Assembly: GCA_003501525.1 (NCBI GenBank)
Contig: DNPI01000128.1
Coordinates: 1-6,807 of the forward strand
Origin: Planctomycetota bacterium
Lineage (GTDB): Bacteria; Planctomycetota; UBA1135
DNA length: 6,807 nucleotides
Reading direction: 5' to 3'
This document shows, in pieces, positions 6,664-6,807 of the stretch. Position numbers and translations under genes: made by a program. How positions within the stretch are numbered: position 1 is the stretch's first letter; each line of letters begins with the position of its first letter. The notes under the pieces are model-generated. The model was not told the origin of the DNA. It was given only the letters and a program-made list of their open reading frames with translations, and searched no databases.

Positions 6664-6671
6664 CCTTCCTT
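6664..6671 (-). promoter_or_regulatory. Ribosome binding site of xseB
   Basis: On the - strand AAGGAAGG ends eight bases before the xseB ATG at 6655, inside the 19-base gap after xseA. It supports this start over any internal one. Together with ispA it shows that the first genes of the operon have ordinary ribosome binding sites, unlike dxs and nadK. Confidence 0.6.
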
Positions 6672-6674
6672 AAT

Positions 6675-6807
6675 TCATTCTACCCGGGCACGGAGAGAAC
6701 CTCGTGAGAGGGTTAAGGTAAGGCCCTGTCCAACATCCACCTCCGAGGGGTCCCGCAGATATCCAGCAATTTCATCCGCTTCCACCAAAGCATAGCCTCG
6801 ACTTAGT
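6675..6807 (-). CDS. xseA: Exodeoxyribonuclease VII large subunit, C-terminal end only (cut by window edge)
   Basis: An open frame enters from the right edge and ends at a TGA (6677-6675). The last 43 codons begin LSRGYALVEADEI and end LSRGSLRARVE. The LxRGYALV segment followed by a short beta-rich stretch ending in a -GxLxARV- pattern is the usual C-terminal signature of XseA, the catalytic subunit of exonuclease VII. Only the tail is present, so the nuclease domain and start cannot be examined. The fragment has no start codon of its own in the window, and identification rests on this tail together with xseB lying 19 bases downstream. The operon promoter is probably upstream of xseA or beyond, outside the window. 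Confidence 0.85.
   Translation of the reverse strand, partial: LSRGYALVEADEIAGYLRDPSEVDVGQGLTLTLSRGSLRARVE

Overview
This window is from a bacterial chromosome of roughly balanced GC content. It holds two convergent gene sets that meet tail to tail. The lineage cannot be fixed from sequence alone. The gene order xseA-xseB-ispA-dxs-nadK, the non-standard thiamine-diphosphate motif in DXS and the weak ribosome binding sites at several genes loosely recall Planctomycetota or related environmental Gram-negative groups, but this is a guess.

Left half, + strand (1-2731). A plausible sigma70-type promoter (34-62) is followed by a leader of about 90 nt that ends in a perfect 9-bp inverted repeat just before the first start codon. 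Two tandem paralogs of the Glu/Leu/Phe/Val dehydrogenase family follow, with the second start overlapping the end of the first gene. The first (160-1437) has every catalytic residue of a hexameric glutamate dehydrogenase. The second (1430-2731) is full length and intact. It has lost the catalytic lysine (GGGKGG became GGAMGG), the substrate-carboxylate lysine (KGG became LGG) and the substrate serine, and its cofactor-side loops are also altered. The pair looks like an active subunit made together with a non-catalytic, probably regulatory, subunit. This resembles the GdhB/GdhA pair of Thermus thermophilus and is the most interesting content of the window.

Right half, - strand (2728-6807). A tightly packed operon reads leftward: the 3' end of xseA (exonuclease VII large subunit, cut by the window edge), xseB (exonuclease VII small subunit), ispA (short-chain polyprenyl diphosphate synthase), dxs (1-deoxy-D-xylulose-5-phosphate synthase) and nadK (NAD kinase). 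Each junction after xseA/xseB is an overlap (20, 4 and 8 bp), which suggests translational coupling. The operon links the first step of the MEP isoprenoid pathway, a prenyl-chain-forming step and NADP supply; the NADP is used by MEP reductases and possibly by the neighbouring glutamate dehydrogenase. The operon promoter lies outside the window.

The two sets share the tetranucleotide TTAA at 2728-2731, which is the stop codon region on both strands. There is therefore no intergenic spacer, and only a weak hairpin inside the nadK end could serve for termination. No RNA genes, insertion sequences, CRISPR arrays or phage genes were seen. Nearly the whole window is coding; the only non-coding stretches are 1-159 and the 19-nt xseA-xseB gap.
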